Assembly (NCBI RefSeq): GCF_019393635.1
Contig: NC_057863.1
Span: 642,789,306-642,853,305 of the forward strand
From: Dromiciops gliroides
Lineage: Eukaryota > Chordata > Mammalia > Microbiotheria > Microbiotheriidae
Direction of reading: 5' to 3'
Length of the DNA stretch: 64,000 bases
Shown here: in pieces, positions 34,126-44,850 of the stretch
Layout: every line of letters starts with the position of its first letter
Position numbering within the stretch: the first letter of the stretch is position 1
Position numbers and translations under genes: made by a program
Notes under the pieces: model-generated
Database searches by the model: none
Told to the model about the DNA's origin: nothing
Seen by the model: only the letters and a program-made list of their open reading frames with translations

Positions 34126-34779
34126 CTGCAAGAGTCAGTGGGTCTGGGAGGACTTCCTGGAGGAAGTCAGGACAGGGTGGGCATTGGGGGGCCTAAAGAT
34201 GAGGCCTGGAGTGCAGAAGTTTGGGGGTGGGGAGAAAGTAGGGGAAGAGGAAGTATGACAGGACTTAAGGGAAGAGGAAGGGCTCATGCAACAGTTACCC
34301 CAGGACTGCTATAAACAGGATGTGGTATCAGAGCAGACCTTCCCCCCTCCCCAGACGACAGCAGTCAGCACAAGGGGGACATCCTTGGGAGCCATGGTCA
34401 GAATATTTGGGGGTAGGGGGAACAAGATGGGGAGGGGAAGGTCTGAGAAGGCCTGAGGACAGGGGTGGGAGAAGGACAGGACTGGGGGACTAGGGAGACA
34501 GACATTGAGACAGAGCTGTGGGGTTGGAGAGAAATAGAAAAGGCCAAAGATGCTGAAGGTGACAGGCAAGGTGGACTGAGATAGAGAAGGGGTTGGTGGA
34601 GGGGAGGCAGGAGAGATCTCTAGAGCCCTGGACAGGGCTGAGGGACTATAGAAACTGAAAGTGAGGCAGAGATGAGGAGAAGGAAAGGAATGGAAGCCAG
34701 GGAGATTAGGAGAGGACAGAGCTTTGAGGTTGAGGAGAAATACAAAAGGCCAAAGATGATAGGGTAGGCAAGGAGGGAG

Positions 34780-34842
34780 AGAGAGGAGAGAAGGAGAGGG
34801 GGAGAGAGAGAGAGACACAGGGACAGGAAGGCAGAGGGAGAC

Positions 34843-34906
<64 letters not shown>

Positions 34907-34925
34907 AAAGAAAGGGAGAGAGCAC
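34780..34925 (+). repeat. (GA)n microsatellite and purine tract
   Basis: Interrupted (AG)n with a pure run at about 34,848-34,902. The minus strand reads as a Ser/Leu repeat, an artefact. Confidence 0.92.
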
Positions 34926-35076
34926 CCCTGACAGGGCTGAGGGATTGTAGGAACAGAAAGGGATGGGGGACCACAGAGGGAGGATAGAAAAAAGAAGAGC
35001 AGCAGAATTAGGGAGTGGGGCTACAGCAAAACGAGCTAATCTGGGGCATTTCAGGGAGGCTGGGGGCAATCAAAGT

Positions 35077-36864
35077 ATGGTATGAGGAATAAGGGGGCCA
35101 AGGGAAACAGAGGTCAAGGTTCCCGAGGCCCTAGTTTGCATGGTTTCCACCCCTGGGACCCTTGGGCAGGAGGGACTCCTGAAGGTTTGGGGTTCAGCCT
35201 CTAATCCCTCTCCTTACTGAATTCCATTTGGGACTCTGGCGACCTCACAGGGTCCAATTCCTGGGTCCCCCCTCTCCACATTATCTTCAGTGAATAGATG
35301 GAGAAAGCAGCGCTCTGGTAAAAGCCCACAGGGTTCCCTCTGGCCCTGGGATGGCAAGAGGGGCTTGGAAAAGTGGGGAGTAGAATTGGTCCCCAGCTGC
35401 CTCCCCCCCCTCCCACTTTATGTCCCAACTCCCTCCATTGTTGTTTGTTCTGGATCCAGGCGGACTCTTTGGTGGTCTGTGAGGTGGACCCAGAACTGAA
35501 GGAGAAACTCCGAACGTTCCGCTTCCAGAAAGACACAAGCAACTCGGCCATCATCAGTGAGTGGTCACTATGCCCTGGGGGACTCTGATGTCAGGTCTAT
35601 GGAGGAGAAAGGAGGAATTCCTCCGTAGCTTGTCTTCCACAGAAATAGAGGCAAGAGTCTGCAAGGGGTTTGGAGGTTTTGGAGAAGTGGGGAGTCTAAT
35701 GGTTTCTCTGTCCTTCCCCCTGGGATTCCCCTAGTGAAGGTGGACAAGGACCGGCAACTGGTGGTGATGGAGGAAGAATTTCAGGTGAGGGGCGGAGGGC
35801 ATGATGGGGGGAGGCCTGGGGCTGGGGCAGGGTCAAGGAATGACTCTTCCATGAATTTATTTTCATCTTCCTTGATCTCCATAGAATATTTCTCCTGAGG
35901 AACTGAGGAATGAGCTACCTGAGAGACAGCCCAGGTATCCCTGGGATTTAGCACCCTTCGAGAAACCCATCTGGGGGAGGACCAGGCGTGCTGCTGAGGA
36001 GTTGTCTTGAGCCCTCTTCTCTTCCCTCCTCTTAGGTTCATACTCTACAGCTACAAATGGCTGCATGATGATGGACGGGTCTCCTACCCACTCTGCTTCA
36101 TCTTCTCCAGCCCCGTAGGTAAGACCTCCTCACTTGATCCCCACGGCCATCCTTGGGGAGCATCCAGGAGCCCAATACTGAACCAATCATTCCACCAGTC
36201 CCTTCTAATTCAGGGCCAACTCGGGTCTCTCCCAGGGCCTGCCCCCCAGGAATACCTTCTTCTTACCTGATGACATTCCTTCTCCCCATTAACCCCAGCA
36301 TTTACTCCACCTCTTCCCCCTACCAGGCTGTAAGCCGGAACAGCAGATGATGTATGCAGGAAGCAAAAACCGATTGGTACAAACTGCCGAGCTCACCAAG
36401 GTTGGGAGCGTTGGGTTCCTGAAGAAGACTGGGGTGGGGGAGGGTTTGGAGGGCCTGTGGAAACCCTGGAGTCCAAGACCCTCAGAGGCCTCTCCAGCCT
36501 AGCCAAATGGTCATCTAGCTTAACTTGAAGACCCCTAAGCAGGCAACTCACAGCTACTTTTTGAGGGAGTTTTAGAGGGTTCGGAAGGTTTCCTTTTGGC
36601 CTCTTTCTAACTTCTACTTCTTCCCCATCTGGGTTCTATTCTCTGGGGCCGGAGAACCAGGCTAATTCCTCTTCCACGTGAGGGCCCCTTACATACATGA
36701 AGACAGCTAGCTTGCCCCCTGTTTCTTTTCTGGCTGTTTGGGTCCCTGAGATCTTCCCCAATCCCCAATCCATTCTTTTGGTCTCTCATTAGGTGTTTGA
36801 GATCCGCACCACAGATGACCTGACAGAGGCTTGGCTTCAAGAGAAATTGGCGTTCTTCCGATAG
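35077..36864 (+). CDS. GMFG: GMFG (glia maturation factor gamma), 7 exons
   Basis: Small ADF-homology-domain protein of blood cells; the family binds the Arp2/3 complex and promotes debranching of actin networks. Exons: first codon probably 35077-35079; then 35460-35556, 35735-35784, 35885-35934, 36036-36118, 36327-36400 and 36793-36864 (TAG stop). All internal junctions are AG/GT and in phase. Total is 142 residues, the family length. Signature stretches: [87 protein letters not shown] and FFR at the end. GMFG rather than GMFB is chosen from these residues and from its place beside LRFN1 and SAMD4B. No damage seen. Confidence 0.93.
35460..35556 (+). CDS. GMFG: GMFG exon 2
   Basis: Acceptor TTCTGGATCCAG, then codons [32 protein letters not shown], donor A/GTGAGT. 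It opens in phase 0, so exon 1 supplies only whole codons, probably just the initiating Met. Confidence 0.94.
35735..35784 (+). CDS. GMFG: GMFG exon 3
   Basis: 50-nt exon after acceptor TTCCCCTAG; completes an ATG codon across the junction and encodes [16 protein letters not shown]; donor CAG/GTGAGG. Confidence 0.94.
35885..35934 (+). CDS. GMFG: GMFG exon 4
   Basis: 50-nt exon, acceptor ATCTCCATAG, encoding [16 protein letters not shown], donor CAG/GTATCC (weaker than usual after +3). Confidence 0.93.
36036..36118 (+). CDS. GMFG: GMFG exon 5
   Basis: 83-nt exon, acceptor CTCCTCTTAG, encoding [20 protein letters not shown] then CFIFSSPV, donor GTAG/GTAAGA. Core strands of the ADF-H fold. Confidence 0.94.
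36327..36400 (+). CDS. GMFG: GMFG exon 6
   Basis: 74-nt exon, acceptor CCCTACCAG, encoding [20 protein letters not shown] then AELTK, donor AAG/GTTGGG (non-consensus +3). Long actin-binding helix region of the ADF-H fold. Confidence 0.93.
36480..36735 (-). repeat. CR1/L3-like LINE remnant in GMFG intron 6
   Basis: AATGGTCATCTAGCTTAACT, CCCTCTTCCACG-like (CCTCTTCCACGTGAGGG) and ACATGAAGACAGCTAGC follow the CR1/L3 3' end in reverse; a related copy lies at 59.3 kb. Confidence 0.5.
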
Positions 36865-36980
36865 CTGGGGGTGTCTGGAGGTGGGAGGACCCAACTGTCC
36901 AAGGATCTGGAAATGGGACACCTGGGTCCCGGGAAATTAAAGTGCCTCAGATAAAATAAACCAGTGAAACCTGGACTGGT
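36793..36980 (+). CDS. GMFG: GMFG last exon and 3' UTR
   Basis: Acceptor TCTCTCATTAG, codons [20 protein letters not shown] and FFR, TAG at 36862-36864. The 3' UTR is very short: AATAAA at 36955-36960 lies about 90 nt after the stop, so the transcript should end near 36,980. Confidence 0.92.
36955..36960 (+). terminator. GMFG: GMFG poly(A) signal AATAAA
   Basis: Canonical AATAAA 91 nt after the GMFG stop; an ATTAAA precedes it at about 36,936. No second GMFG-like signal is needed. Confidence 0.8.
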
Positions 36981-37666
36981 CCCAGTGCTTATCATGACTC
37001 CACCCACGCAGCCTCTGCAGGGCTCCATGTGGTCAGCAGAGGGCAGTCGGCCATCACACAAGTGGGAGGCGGAGCGCAGGCCATCCGGGTCCCTCTCTGG
37101 AGAGGCTTGGGGAAAGGACATCAGGTTCCCCGGAAGGGTAGAGGGCTGAACAGTGGACCACCTGGGTTCCTAAAAAGGCAGAGGGCAAGGATACAGGAAG
37201 TATTCCTCCTGGTGGGGAGAGCTGGGAGGCAGAACACCTGGGGCCCACAGAGAAGAAGGCTGTAAGAACCAGAGAGGGACAGGTGTCCCCTAGATTCTTG
37301 GAAGAGGCTGCCAATCCTTTTAAACCTTTCCTTTTCCTTCAGGGAAGAGGTCAGTATGGGAACCGACCCTTGGGGATAGGTCTCTGGGAGGGAAACTCCA
37401 AATTGCCTGTTTGAGAAAGGGAGTTGAGCCACTCGGAAGTGTGTCCTGCTGTCTGACCACTCTCTTTTGTGTTGGGGTCAAAGTGCTACTCCCTCCTTTC
37501 ACGCCTCCACTTGATTGTGTGTGTGTTGGGGGTTGGTGGGGGAAGAAGGGAGACAAGAAGATCCCGGATACAAGAAAGCACCAGCTAGGCCCGTGCCCCA
37601 CCCCTTCAGAAAGCAAGGTGTGCCCTGGTCCAGAACAGATGTTTCTTCTGCTCAGGCTGAGGCCAT

Positions 37667-37680
37667 GTTTCCATGGCAAC
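37667..37680 (+). promoter_or_regulatory. RFX X-box palindrome
   Basis: GTTTCCATGGCAAC matches the RFX X-box consensus (GTNRCC-N0-3-RGYAAC) closely. 0.8 kb downstream of the GMFG stop. See finding on three such sites. Confidence 0.5.
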
Positions 37681-38381
37681 CAGCTACCATTCCCCAGGTC
37701 TCCAGGCCAGAGAACTGTCTCCAACCTCCAGATGAGGGGATTCCACCCCAGGGCTCAGGGGGCAAGAAAGGGGTTCTTGTTCCTGTTAGGGTTCTGGAGG
37801 CCCTCTAAACCTACCTGTCCCCAATCACTGGGAGCAGAGTCCCTAATTCTTGATCACTGTGGTCAAGCAGAATTCTCCCCATTTCCCTCCAAAGGTGTCT
37901 CCCATACCTACCTCCCATACTTGGGGCTCTTTCCTTCCTCTGTTGGCATAGAACGTTCCTGTGACCTCTGTTGTACCCCAACATTTGAGGGGGGACAGGC
38001 AGAAAGGAAGCACCTGCCTACCAGACTTTGGGGCTTGTCACTCTGGGAATTAGCATGCATAAGAGAAGGTGTCAGCAGGAGGAGATTAAAGCTGTAAAGT
38101 CACCAAACAATTTAATGTAATTGCTTCAGGGAGTGGGGAATTAGAGGGAGGGGGAGGAACTGATCTTGGAAGATTAGCCACCTTGCCAGTCTGCAAAAAG
38201 GAGGATCAGGGGTCCGAGTGGACCCCATGAGAAAGGGGCCCAGAAAGCCACAGTTAATGGAAGTGAGAGCCTAAAGATCCCTGTGTTTCCTTTCTCAGAG
38301 TCTGAGTCTCCAAGGCCAAGAAAACCCCTCCTCCTCTTCTTCCTCCTTCATTCCCAGGTTACTTGAAGAGAAGTGGTGGCC

Positions 38382-38395
38382 ATTGCCATGGTAAC
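38382..38395 (+). promoter_or_regulatory. RFX X-box-like site
   Basis: ATTGCCATGGTAAC, one mismatch from the palindromic X-box. Confidence 0.4.
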
Positions 38396-38564
38396 AATGA
38401 CATAGTGACCTTGGGCCCCAGCCACCCCTCCACCACTGATTTTGAGGCTCTACAATGGTGGGGCAGGAGTTTCCAGCCTGATCCTCCCCTTTCCCCCTTT
38501 GGGAGGACTTCCCTCCCTTCTCCTTTCCTCCCCCATCTCATCCCCACAAAGCTTACAGCAAGGA

Positions 38565-38567
<3 letters not shown>

Positions 38568-38636
<69 letters not shown>
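38568..38636 (+). repeat. (GA)n microsatellite
   Basis: Uninterrupted (AG)n of about 34 units between unique sequences. Confidence 0.95.
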
Positions 38637-38638
<2 letters not shown>

Positions 38639-39462
38639 TTAGCGTCCCGGCTCTCTCCATGGTAAGGAGGTCTTGTGGTCTGGGTAGCACCGAGCCGGTC
38701 TCAGTCATCCTCCCCTCCAATTTAGATGAGACCCCGCCGTTTTGTACTGATCCACTGGGTGCGTCTCTTCCCTCACTGGGGCTCAGCTTCCTGAACTCTA
38801 AAATGGGCAGGTTGGAATAAGACGTCCCAGTTTTAACATTCTGTGATCCCTTATATTCTCTCTCTCGGATCCATTGTGGCCTGTGGGGTCTGTGGTGGGG
38901 GATGGGGGAGTGAGAGACCTCAAGCGCCGGAAGGGGTTGGAGCTTGCAGAGAGAGGAGGTTTCCATAAGTTAATTAGTAATAAATACCACATGGGAATTA
39001 GAAATCCCCTGCCCTGCCCAAAGAAGAAAAATCTGATTCTTCTTAGTGGATCTGAGGGGGAGAAGGAGCAAGCATCGTGTTACCGATTTATTTCTTTGTG
39101 CTCAAGAGGCCTTGGCTGAGCAACCTGTCCCCTTTAATGCAAACGATTCAATTAGAGATGGGTATAGGAAGGGGACCTGAACTGGGCAGGGCCATCTGGA
39201 TTGTTGAATAACCAATCCAAATAGAAATTTCAGAGGCTTTTATCCAATTCAGGTTGAACAGAGCGGGAAACTCTAGAAGGACAAGTTGGAGAAGGCATTG
39301 AGAAGGCTTCTGTTCAATCAGGGATGGCCAGTCTAGGGCAAAACTGGAGGACTTGTAGACTGATGGACCAGACAAGGCCACTTGAAGGCTTTGATGGAAT
39401 CACTTCCCTTCTTTGTCTGTCTCTTAACTTCCAGCTCAGTTAAATGGAGGGTTGACCTAGAT

Positions 39463-39628
39463 CAGGGCTTCTAAACGATATCCCCCTTTCTCCCAAGACC
39501 CCCTTTCTCCCGAGAAATGGCCCTGGGTACATAGGTATATAAAATAGGCATCCATAACCTTTTACCGTTGCCCACATTCAGTTATGGGCTCCCATATGGG
39601 GTCACAACCCACAGTGTAAGAAGCTTTG
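39463..39628. mobile_element. Short hAT transposon, same family as the 25.65-kb copy, opposite orientation
   Basis: 166 bp with ends CAGGGCTTCTAAACGAT and AAGAAGCTTTG; interior GGTATATAAAATAGGCAT and GGGTCACAACCCACAG are the reverse of the other copy. Flanked by ACCTAGAT / GCCTAGAT (8 bp, one mismatch). Confidence 0.8.
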
Positions 39629-40799
39629 GCCTAGATGACCCAGCTCCCTTTTGGTTCAAAGGTACCTACCTTTCATTTCCTATCATTACTGAGAGAGATC
39701 CTTCCCATCTACAAATCCTGTGATCACAATGGGAGGATGGTTTGGACCAACAGACTTGTGGAGGAACCAGATGAAGTGGGGGCTTTCTCCGGCTCCACAA
39801 TCAAACGCAGCCGAGGACCTCAGGATGTCTGGCCCCAACGGGGACCCGCCCATGCCAGTGGAGCCCAGTGTCGGAGAAGAGGACGACTGCTTTGGGGAAG
39901 CAGAGCGGACTCAGATGAAGTGGGAGATGGAAAGGATGCTGTGGAAGGCTTTTAGTTGATCAAGGATGCTGAGAAGCAGGCTGGGCCTGAAGGATTGCAG
40001 AAAGGCCTTGGAGAAGGATGAGTGGGCTGAAGTCTGTTCTAAGTATACCTCCCTCCTCCCTTTCTCACCCCTCTGCCTAACCAAACTCCTAGGCCTGGCT
40101 TTCCAGGTTTTGCTCATCCCCAGCTAGCCTGTCCTTTTTAGGCTCAGTTCAGGTGGGGGTCTCCTTGGGGGCGTTCAAGAGAGAACTGAATCATAAAATC
40201 ATAAATAGACCAATCAGAAGGCCTGACTGGTAACCAGAGAAAAGATTGGGGTATGGAAAAAAGGAGGAGTGGAGGGCTGAGGCTAGGCCAGGTGGATGGG
40301 GGAGGCAGACCACAAGGATGGAGAGAGAGACGGGGGCAGAGAAAGCCCTCTTCTACCAAGGATAGAAACTGGCCTCCTCCAGCAGGGAGGTGTCCTATCC
40401 CCAGATGCTATGTCTGTCTTCATCGCCCATGTCTGAGGACATCATCATTAAGCACCTACTGTGTGCAAGGTCGAGTGGCCACGGTGGTCTCTTGTGTCCA
40501 GAAGTTCTGCACAGATGTTCCTGGTCTTGGACTCTGTCTCTGTCTCTGTCTGCCTTTCAGGTTCTGTCTGGGTTCCCTTGTGTCTCCCTGACTCTGGATC
40601 TATCTGCATGACTTTGGCTCTTCCTTGGGCCTTCCCTTCCCATTTCTATCACAATTTCTTACTTTTCACTCTTTCCCCTCTTCCAATTCCATGGGGACCC
40701 TCCTCCTCCTTCTGCTGCATAATCTCGCCCCCACAGGAGTCCCTCTAGTCCCCTTAGGCAGGGGACCTAGGGACACTGACATCCGAGGGTCCCAGACCT

Positions 40800-41580
40800 G
40801 GCGTGGCCCCTCCCTCTGCGGCCGGGGGTGTGGAGGGGGGAGGCGGAGAGAAGAGGGGGCCCAAGCCCGACCGCCATGGTTGGGGGCGCTGCGTCTAGGC
40901 TGGGGGCCTTGGTGGGGAGGGGTCCACGGTGCTCTCGCTCCCGGGCCTGGGAGCAGGGGAGGGACCCAGGCGCGCCTGCCTCCCCGCCCCCTCGCCCCTC
41001 CCCTCCGCTCCCCTCCCCCCCTTTGCAGATCGGGCGCCCGCGCCCCGCGCTGTGCGGAGGGAGGAGCCGCGCGCCGAGCTTCGGCTGTACCGCGCCCCCC
41101 CCCGCCCCCTCCCCCCCAGCCCTCCCGGCCCCGGCCCCCCTCCCTCCTTCCCTCCCTCCCTCCTCCGTCCCCATCCCCCTTCCCTCTCCGTCCCCTCCCC
41201 TCCCCTCCCCCCGCCATGGCGCGGACCGAGGCGGCGGCGGCCGGAGCCAGAGCCAGAGCCCGGGACCGGGCCGGGGCCGGGGCCGGGCCCCCCCGGAGGT
41301 GAGCTCGGGGCCCGGGATGGGGAGAGCGGGGGACGGGAGCGTGTGTGATGGGTGATGGGCGATGTAGATGTGGGATGTGTGCAATGTGGGATGTGTGTGT
41401 GCGCGCGTGTGTCCGCGCCGCTGCGGCGCCCGGGTCTGGGTGTCCGGGTGTGTCTATGTGCGCGCGTGTGGCCGGGGGTGCCGGGGGTCGGGGGGGTCGG
41501 TGGCTGGGTCGTGTGCCCCGGCGTGCCCGGGTGCTGGCGTGCCCGTGCTCCGGTGTGTTTGTGTGACCGTGTGGGCTCTC
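40800..41580. other. CpG island of LRFN1
   Basis: About 0.8 kb of dense CpG with GC boxes and C-rich tracts, contrasting with CpG-poor flanks. Several long open frames on both strands here (up to about 330 codons) are low-complexity Pro/Arg/Gly translations of GC-rich DNA and are not called as genes. Confidence 0.8.
41000..41298 (+). promoter_or_regulatory. LRFN1: LRFN1 first (untranslated) exon and promoter
   Basis: CpG- and GC-box-rich DNA on the plus strand ends in a clean donor CCCGGAG/GTGAGC at 41298. The next plausible acceptor in the right orientation is that of the LRFN1 ATG exon at 44851. TSS not fixed; the exon probably begins between 41.0 and 41.2 kb. It contains an ATG at 41216 in excellent context (see the uORF finding). 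Confidence 0.55.
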
Positions 41581-41770
41581 GTGTGTTGGTGGATCTGTGC
41601 GCCCTAATGGGTTTGCTTGTTGGTGTGTCCGTGTGTTTGTCTGCATTTGTGTGTGTTGCTGTGTGTCTGCGTGTGTGTCCGTGTGTGTCCGCCCATGGGC
41701 CCATATGTCTCCCCGGTGTCTCCGAGTCCGTCCATGTGTCTCCGTGGGTGTCCGTGTGTCTTGGGGACAG
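41330..41770 (+). repeat. GT-rich degenerate repeat just after LRFN1 exon 1
   Basis: About 430 bp of TGTGTGTCCGTGTGT-like words interspersed with CG-containing variants; the plus strand is strongly G+T. It begins 30-40 bp after the exon 1 donor. Confidence 0.7.
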
Positions 41771-42524
41771 CTCCTACCTTAAGCCCTTGGGAGGGGAGCG
41801 GAAGGTGGAGGGGGGGGCACCGTGGGCTTGGGTCCCTGGGGCATTCCGTGGGGGGAGGAATCAGTCTTCTCCTCCCCTGCCAGTGAGCAGACCTAGGGCT
41901 GCGCCTGGGGCTGAGAACTGGACACATGGACAACCGACTTCAGGGGAGAAAGGTGGAATCTGACCGGAGACTACCCCCTCCCTTCGGAAGGGGGAGGCCT
42001 GCCCAGCCCTGCCCCTCCTAACTAGATCTCCCAGGATCCTTCAGAATCTGTCCGGATCCATTGGGATCCTCTAGGCCTCCAGAGGGAGGGGGCCTGAGGG
42101 ACCCTGCCATAGGCCTAGATCTGATTTTATTTCCAGGATTCTCTCCTCCCTCCTCCATCACCAGCACATTTCAGGGTTTGGGGAATGGGGCCTGGAGAGA
42201 AGCCCTGGACCCTATCCCCTCCAAACCCAGACATCCATCCCCTCCCCCTTGGCCCTTCCATCCCAAACCCAACCCTACCTGTCTCACTTCCATCTCAGGA
42301 GACTTGACCTTCTGACCCCCTCATCTTTGCTCCTTAAATCCTGATTCCCAGAGGCCCACATTCCTGGGTTCTCTCTCATGACTGGGGTCAGGTCTGGTCC
42401 TAGACTTTCCCTTGGGGGTGCTGAGAACGGGACCAAGGTGAGGCTGAGGCTGGACTGAGATCCTGGGATCCAAGGAAAGTGTGCTTAGGTCTGCTTATGA
42501 CTGCCCAGCTGTGGGTCTGTGTCT

Positions 42525-42865
42525 CTGGGATTGTGTGTGTCTTTCTCTCTGTGTGTGTATGTGTATGTGTATGTATGCGTGTAAGAAACCATGTGCTACC
42601 AGCCAGTCTCCTCCCTTCCCACATCTTTTTGTGTCTATGTATCTGTGTGTCAAGGTCCCAGCATACATTTTCAGTGGCTGGGCTTTTTACCAATTGTGTG
42701 TGTGTATACATGGGGAATATGTCTTATGTGTGTATGTGTATCAGAGTGTGTGCAAAGACAGGTGTGCCCCTGTGGGAGGCTGTGCATCCCTTCCAGTGGG
42801 GACATGTATATGTTGGCATGTGTGAGAATAGGTGTATGTGCAAGCATGTCTAAGCATGTGCTGTG
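42525..42865 (+). repeat. Second GT-rich tract in LRFN1 intron 1
   Basis: GTGTGTATGTGTATGTGTAT (42,551) and further interrupted TGTG words to about 42,860. Same flavour as the tract at 41.3 kb but CpG-poor. Confidence 0.6.
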
Positions 42866-42984
42866 TATGTTAACACAAACGTCAGCCAGGATGTTGAATC
42901 TGTAGACCTTCCCCTTCCTCCTTCCTCAGTGGGCATGAAAGTCCTGGGGGGGGGGGGACTTTGGAGCCTAGGATACTTAATGTT

Positions 42985-43165
42985 CCCTTTAGAGAGGCAG
43001 CTTGAGGTCGGGAATAGAGCTCTGGGCTTGGAGTCACAAAGTTCTGGGTTCAAATTCTGTCTCTGTTACTTACTAGCTTCCTAGTTTCTGGGGAATCATG
43101 TAATGCCTCTCCCAAAGGGTTGTTGTGAGGTGCAGAGGATAACATATGTAAGTCAATAAAAAAAA
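42985..43165 (+). repeat. CORE-SINE (MIR/MAR1-like)
   Basis: GAGAGGCAGCTTGAGGTCGG, TGGGTTCAAATTCTGTCTC, TTGTTGTGAGGTGCAGAGG; A-rich tail follows. Confidence 0.6.
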
Positions 43166-43377
43166 AACAAAACAACAAACAAAACAGTTGTTCTGGAGAG
43201 CCTGGAATCTTGGGTTACCAGGTTTGTGTTGAAGACCCAAAGCTCTGTTTCTGTAGAAAGGGGTGGGGAACCTGCAGCAGGAGGGAAAAGAGAAAGACCT
43301 CAGAAGGGACTTTCCCAGTCCCCAGGTGGGGTGAGGTTAGTCAGAGGCTGATGGGGGGATGTTGCTGTCTTTCCAGG

Positions 43378-43407
43378 TGGTGCCGGCCATGATTTCGTGA
43401 GGAGAGG
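43378..43407 (+). other. Possible small alternative 5' exon of LRFN1
   Basis: TGTCTTTCCAG acceptor, about 30 nt including a short ATG-TGA frame, then GAGAG/GTGAGC donor. Only splice motifs support it. Confidence 0.15.
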
Positions 43408-44108
43408 TGAGCTGAGGAGCCAGATGCTGGAGGGGGCAGCTTGGATTTTTTTAAGCCTCAGGAGTCCTGGGTCAATGCTCTGCTGTGATGGGGCCAGGGA
43501 GGAACATGCCTGGGGTGAAGGGTGGGGCTTAGACTGGGATACCAGGGTGGGAGGTTGGAGAAGTGGGGATGGGGACAGGGGGAGGGGGGAAAGGTGTCAT
43601 CTTTCCCCACATAGATGGCCATTTCGGACTATGGAAGGGATAGCAAGGTTAGGGATTTCTTGATGATATGGAAGAGGGAAAGAGAAGACAGGTGGCTGAC
43701 TCTGCTCCTGCCATGCTAGGGGAGGGGTAGTTGGATCAAGATCCAAGATATGCAATGTAAGCCCAACCTCCAAGTTTTGGGGTAAGATGAGATTGGGGGG
43801 GTCACCATACTATGGAGGCAGTAACTGAGGAGCGCCCTCCCTCCCTAGGCAATGGGTACCTATGAGGTCCAGTTTCACCCCTGCCGGTCCAGACTAGGAG
43901 AAAGAGAAACCCAACAATAGGGACTGAGAAACTCAGAAGACAGAGAGAAAAAAAGAGAAAGGGAAACTCAGAGATAGAGATAGACAGGCACAAGCACAAA
44001 GAGACATCCGGGAGCAGAAGGCTCAGAGAAATGGTGGTGATAGACATAGGGACTGAAAGGCTATGAGAGACAGTGGACCAGAAACACAGCATCTGAGTAC
44101 TTCAGAGA

Positions 44109-44109
44109 T

Positions 44110-44141
<32 letters not shown>
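44109..44141 (+). repeat. (ACAG)n microsatellite
   Basis: Eight or so clean ACAG units in a purine-rich part of LRFN1 intron 1 (about 43,880-44,250). Confidence 0.9.
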
Positions 44142-44142
<1 letters not shown>

Positions 44143-44850
44143 GGAAGTAAGAAAGAAGTTGACAGATCAAGGCAGAGAGATTGAGGGTCTAAAAGACAGA
44201 AACAGAGGCACAGATAAAAGGAACAGAGGAGAGAGAGAGAGAGAAAGGAAGATGAGGGATCCAAGGGTGCTAGAAAGGGGTCAGGGACTTTGCCCAGCTA
44301 GACTCTTGGATACTTATTTCCCCTGAAAAAGCCCTGGCCCATGAGGTCGGAAACATGAAGTGAAGGGGAAAATGGATACCCCCCTCCTTCCCATCTCTCC
44401 CCATTCCCTCCACACTCCTCCTCGGGGCCCTGTTGTGATGGGAGCTGACACACCGTGGGCTGGAGCTGCCGCAGGGGGATTCCCAGACGAAAAGTTTGCC
44501 GAGAGCAAGTGGGGGGCTCTGTGTGTGTATATGTGTGTGTGTCTGTGACTGTCTGAGCAAGCATTCCCACAATTAGACACTGGGGGCTGACACTAGTGGG
44601 AGGCTTGGAGGTTAGACACCAACAATGACTACCCACAACTTACAAGTGTCAGGGTCTAAATTCCCAGTTCCTGGTATGCATGTGGCAAACACTCCAACCC
44701 TAGTACCTCTACCTCTGGGGAGGAAGGGATGAGGTCCCTGGAAGAGGGATCAAGGTGAGGCCACAAAAAGTACATCCCACATGAGGAGGGAAGTTACCCC
44801 TCCCTTCTCCCCACATCTCTAACACTTTTCTTCTTCTCCTCCTACCTTAG

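Larger units (their letters stand above)
36981..40800. other. Spacer between GMFG and LRFN1
   Basis: No gene recognised. SINE-poor compared with the rest of the window. It holds two X-box motifs, a (GA)n microsatellite at 38,568-38,636, a hAT element at 39.5 kb and homeodomain/octamer-type AT-rich islands at 38.03-39.16 kb. Confidence 0.5.

Noticed and set aside
34309-35069. Minus-strand frames with long Ser-Leu runs
   Set aside because: Product of the (GA)n microsatellite read on the other strand.
39635-39960. Plus-strand open frames at 39.6-39.96 kb (about 80-106 codons)
   Set aside because: Short, with no similarity I recognise and no splice partners; partly overlaps the end of a hAT element.
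40666-41646. Long minus-strand open frame (about 326 codons) over the LRFN1 CpG island
   Set aside because: Low-complexity His/Thr/Arg/Pro/Gly translation of GC-rich and GT-repeat DNA, antisense to a promoter, with no recognisable domain or splice context.
41352-41963. Plus-strand open frame rich in Cys/Val (about 203 codons)
   Set aside because: Translation of the GT-rich repeat; repeats of CVC/VCV have no protein-family look.
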